A stretch of 8,299 nt of DNA from Promethearchaeota archaeon (lineage in GTDB: Archaea; Asgardarchaeota; Lokiarchaeia; Sigynarchaeales; SOKP01): contig JAEOTL010000317.1 in assembly GCA_016839845.1 (NCBI GenBank), positions 1-8,299 of the forward strand, written 5' to 3'. This document shows positions 6,211 through 8,299 of this stretch, in pieces. A model generated the notes under the pieces. The model was not told the DNA's origin. It saw only the letters and a program-made list of their open reading frames with translations, and did not search any database. A program made the translations under genes and the position numbers. Within the stretch, counting starts at the first letter, position 1; every line of letters starts with the position of its first letter.

Positions 6211-7128
6211 ATGAAAACTCTGATTATTGCACTAGGTGGGAATGCATTAATTAAGTTTGGAGAAGAAGGTACAACTGAAGAGCAATTTAAGAATTTAAAA
6301 ATTCCAATTAGTCAAATTGCTGAATTAACGAGAGATTATAACATTATTATAACTCACGGTAATGGCCCACAGGTAGGAAATCTTTTACTTCAACAAGAAG
6401 CTACTGAATTTGTCTCAAAAAGACCTCTACAAATATTAGTAGCAGAAACTCAGGGTCAAATTGGGTTCATGATTGAAAGTACATTGGATGAAGAGCTGAT
6501 GAAAATCGGGATGGATGAGGAAAAACTATTCTTAACAGTTCTTACTTACGTTAAAGTTGATTCGAACGATCCCGCCTTTAAAAATCCTACCAAACCTATT
6601 GGTCCGGCTTATCCTGTTCGTACCAAGATAGGCCAAGTTAAAACAGCTAAAGGTTGGCGTCAAGTCGTTCCTTCTCCCAAACCAATAAAAATTTATCAAT
6701 GGCGAGAAATAAAAAAGTTAATGGAAATGGGTAGTTGGATTGTAATAGCTTGTGGCGGAGGAGGCATACCCGTTATAAAAGAAGAAAAAAAACTATATGG
6801 AGTAGAAGCAGTTATAGATAAAGATCTAGCAAGCTCTAAATTAGCAGAACAAATTGGAGCAGAAATTCTACTTATAGCTACTGATGTTGAGAAAGTATCG
6901 ATTAATTATGGAACCCCAGATCAAAAAGATTTAGAAAAACTCTTTATTTCTGAAGCAAAGAAATATTTAGAAGAAGGACAATTTCCTGCAGGAAGTATGG
7001 GGCCTAAAATTCAAGCAGTAATAAACTTTATAGAAGCAGGAGGAGAAAAAGCAATAATTTCTTCTATTGAAAAAATAAAAGAAGCGTTGGAAGGAAAAGC
7101 TGGGACTCAAATAATTTTGGATAAGTAA
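6211..7128 (+). CDS. arcC: Carbamate kinase
   Basis: Complete, 305 aa (family about 310). It transfers phosphate between carbamoyl phosphate and ADP, giving ATP plus carbamate (which breaks down to CO2 and NH3); cytoplasmic dimer, last step of arginine-deiminase-type fermentations. Motifs in order: ALGGNAL (7-13), HGNGPQVGNLLLQQE (49-63), NPTKPIGP (125-132, with the active-site Lys K128), GWRQVVPSPKP (148-158), CGGGGIPV (181-188), VEAVIDKDLAS (198-208, K204/D205) and GSMGPK (261-266, K266). These catalytic signatures are intact. Between NPTKPIGP and GWR there are 15 residues where the Enterococcus enzyme has 23, so the lid that covers carbamoyl phosphate is trimmed. The ATG at 6211 is preceded only by a weak GTGA-type match. 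The transcarbamylase one gene upstream is the natural supplier of carbamoyl phosphate. Isopentenyl phosphate or acetylglutamate kinase relatives are excluded by the motifs. Confidence 0.95.
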   Translation: MKTLIIALGGNALIKFGEEGTTEEQFKNLKIPISQIAELTRDYNIIITHGNGPQVGNLLLQQEATEFVSKRPLQILVAETQGQIGFMIESTLDEELMKIGMDEEKLFLTVLTYVKVDSNDPAFKNPTKPIGPAYPVRTKIGQVKTAKGWRQVVPSPKPIKIYQWREIKKLMEMGSWIVIACGGGGIPVIKEEKKLYGVEAVIDKDLASSKLAEQIGAEILLIATDVEKVSINYGTPDQKDLEKLFISEAKKYLEEGQFPAGSMGPKIQAVINFIEAGGEKAIISSIEKIKEALEGKAGTQIILDK

Positions 7129-7130
7129 GT

Positions 7131-8299
7131 CTATTGTTTTACAATCACTTTGTCAATAATTTCAATAGCCCAATCAATTTCTTCTCTTGTAATTACCAAT
7201 GGAGGTGCAAATCGAATAGTTGTAGAATGAGTATCTTTTGCTAAAATCCCATTATCCTTTAGTTCTTCTACGATATGCCTAGCATCTTCTGTAAATTCAA
7301 CAGCAATTAATAAACCTTTTCCTCTAATTTCCTTAATTGGGATTTTAGTTCTTTTCTCAGCAATTTCCTTTAATCTCTTCAGAAAATAAGCACCCATTTC
7401 TTTAGATCGTTCAGCAAGATTCTCTCGTAAATGGATATCAATAGATTTCATTCCTATAGCAGCTGCTAGCGGATTTCCACCAAATGTACTCCCATGTGTG
7501 CCTGGAGTAATTACATCTGGACCAATGATTTCTTTAGTACTAACACACGCAGAAACTGGATACACTCCACCACCAAGAGCTTTACCAAGTAACATCATAT
7601 CTGGTTTCACATCTTCGTGATCACAAGCAAAAAATTCTCCAGTTCTTCCAAATCCTGTTTGAATTTCATCTAAGACCATTAGTACATTATGTTTTGTACA
7701 AATTTCTCTTACTTTTTTTAGATACCCTTCGGGAGGGACTTTAACACCAGCTTCTCCTTGTACTGGTTCAACTAAAAAAGCAGCTACTTTATCAGGACCA
7801 ATTTCTAATATTGTATTTTCTAATTCTTCAGCATCCCCATAGGGAATAATGATAAATCCAGGAGTATAAGGTCCAAAATTACCATAATACCGAGTTGCTG
7901 AAATATCAGAGCTAAATCCAACAATTGTAATAGTTCTTCCATGAAAATTATCCCTACAAACTATAATTTTTGCTTCATTCTTAGGTATCTTTTTCTTAAT
8001 ATATCCCCATGCTCTAGCTACTTTTAAACCTGTAGAAACCGCCTCTGTTCCTGTATTCATGGGAAGAGACATTATTCCTGATTTTTTCGGATCATTGATG
8101 TGTGGTCCTACAACCTCGGCTAGCATTTTTAAAAATGGTCCCATCAAGTCGTTATGAAAAGCACGAGATGTTAATGTTACAATACTTGCTTGTTCTTTAA
8201 GTGTCGCCACAATATCAGGATGACAATGCCCTGCATTTTGACTTGAATATGCTGATAAGCAATCTAAATATTTTTTCCCTTCTGGATCATAAACCCATA
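7131..8299 (-). CDS. rocD: Ornithine aminotransferase (PLP fold type I, class III), 5' truncated
   Basis: Converts L-ornithine + 2-oxoglutarate to glutamate-5-semialdehyde + glutamate with PLP. The frame continues through the GTG at 8210 to the right edge. The extra 29 codons read WVYDPEGKKYLDCLSAYSS, then QNAGHCHPDI, matching the ornithine aminotransferase N-terminus, including the substrate Tyr of SAYS. About 388 residues are visible and roughly 10-20 are missing. Further signature blocks are LTSRAFHND, MNTGTEA (PLP phosphate), FHGRT (substrate Arg), VEPVQGEAG, VLDEIQTGFGRTG (PLP-pyridine Asp), LLGKALGGG (Schiff-base Lys), HGSTFGGNPLAA and LAKDTHSTTIRFAPPLVI. These favour ornithine over GABA or acetylornithine. 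A loop near KMLAEVVGPHINDPKKSG is several residues longer than I expect. Its stop lies 2 bp from the carbamate kinase stop, so the genes converge and are transcribed separately. It completes the local ornithine module. Confidence 0.94.
   Translation of the reverse strand, partial: WVYDPEGKKYLDCLSAYSSQNAGHCHPDIVATLKEQASIVTLTSRAFHNDLMGPFLKMLAEVVGPHINDPKKSGIMSLPMNTGTEAVSTGLKVARAWGYIKKKIPKNEAKIIVCRDNFHGRTITIVGFSSDISATRYYGNFGPYTPGFIIIPYGDAEELENTILEIGPDKVAAFLVEPVQGEAGVKVPPEGYLKKVREICTKHNVLMVLDEIQTGFGRTGEFFACDHEDVKPDMMLLGKALGGGVYPVSACVSTKEIIGPDVITPGTHGSTFGGNPLAAAIGMKSIDIHLRENLAERSKEMGAYFLKRLKEIAEKRTKIPIKEIRGKGLLIAVEFTEDARHIVEELKDNGILAKDTHSTTIRFAPPLVITREEIDWAIEIIDKVIVKQ

Noticed and set aside
8208..8210. 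GTG as start of the ornithine aminotransferase
   Set aside because: The 29 upstream codons match the family N-terminus (GKKYLDCLSAYS, GHCHPDI), so the true start is beyond the right edge.
1..8299. CRISPR array, insertion sequence or prophage boundary
   Set aside because: No regularly spaced repeats, transposase, integrase or terminal repeats were seen; codon and base usage look uniform across the genes.

Overview
The window is an AT-rich archaeal fragment, most likely from an Asgard (Promethearchaeota) genome of the Lokiarchaeia type. Three things point that way: AT-rich, TATA-like spacers with T-tract ends instead of bacterial -35/-10 promoters; mostly weak or absent Shine-Dalgarno sites; and a long TPR protein ending in a roadblock/longin-like alpha/beta domain, an architecture I associate from memory with Lokiarchaeal proteins. 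The lineage is an inference, since no rRNA or other phylogenetic marker is present.

Left part (1-2762, + strand): a pair separated by 24 bp. The first is a 5'-truncated FAD-dependent amine/amino-acid oxidoreductase of the DAO / sarcosine oxidase beta / DadA type. The second is a complete D-aminoacylase-type amidohydrolase with all expected metal ligands. Together they would make a D-amino-acid salvage module: the hydrolase frees the D-amino acid from its N-acyl form and the flavoenzyme oxidises it to a 2-oxo acid.

Middle and right part (2869-8299): an ornithine/carbamoyl-phosphate module. It has a transcarbamylase of the ornithine carbamoyltransferase family with unusual active-site residues (NCLP in place of HCLP, SYG in place of SMG), a carbamate kinase, and an ornithine aminotransferase converging on the kinase and running off the right edge. 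Run catabolically, citrulline (or another ureido compound) plus phosphate gives carbamoyl phosphate and an amine; the kinase makes ATP, CO2 and NH3; the aminotransferase sends ornithine to glutamate semialdehyde. No arginine deiminase is visible.

Between transcarbamylase and kinase lie the TPR/roadblock-like protein and a 358 bp spacer. The spacer holds nested inverted repeats, a 27-codon basic ORF with the best Shine-Dalgarno site in the window, and a T10 tract. No tRNA, rRNA, CRISPR array, IS element or origin was recognised. Both outermost genes are cut by the window edges.
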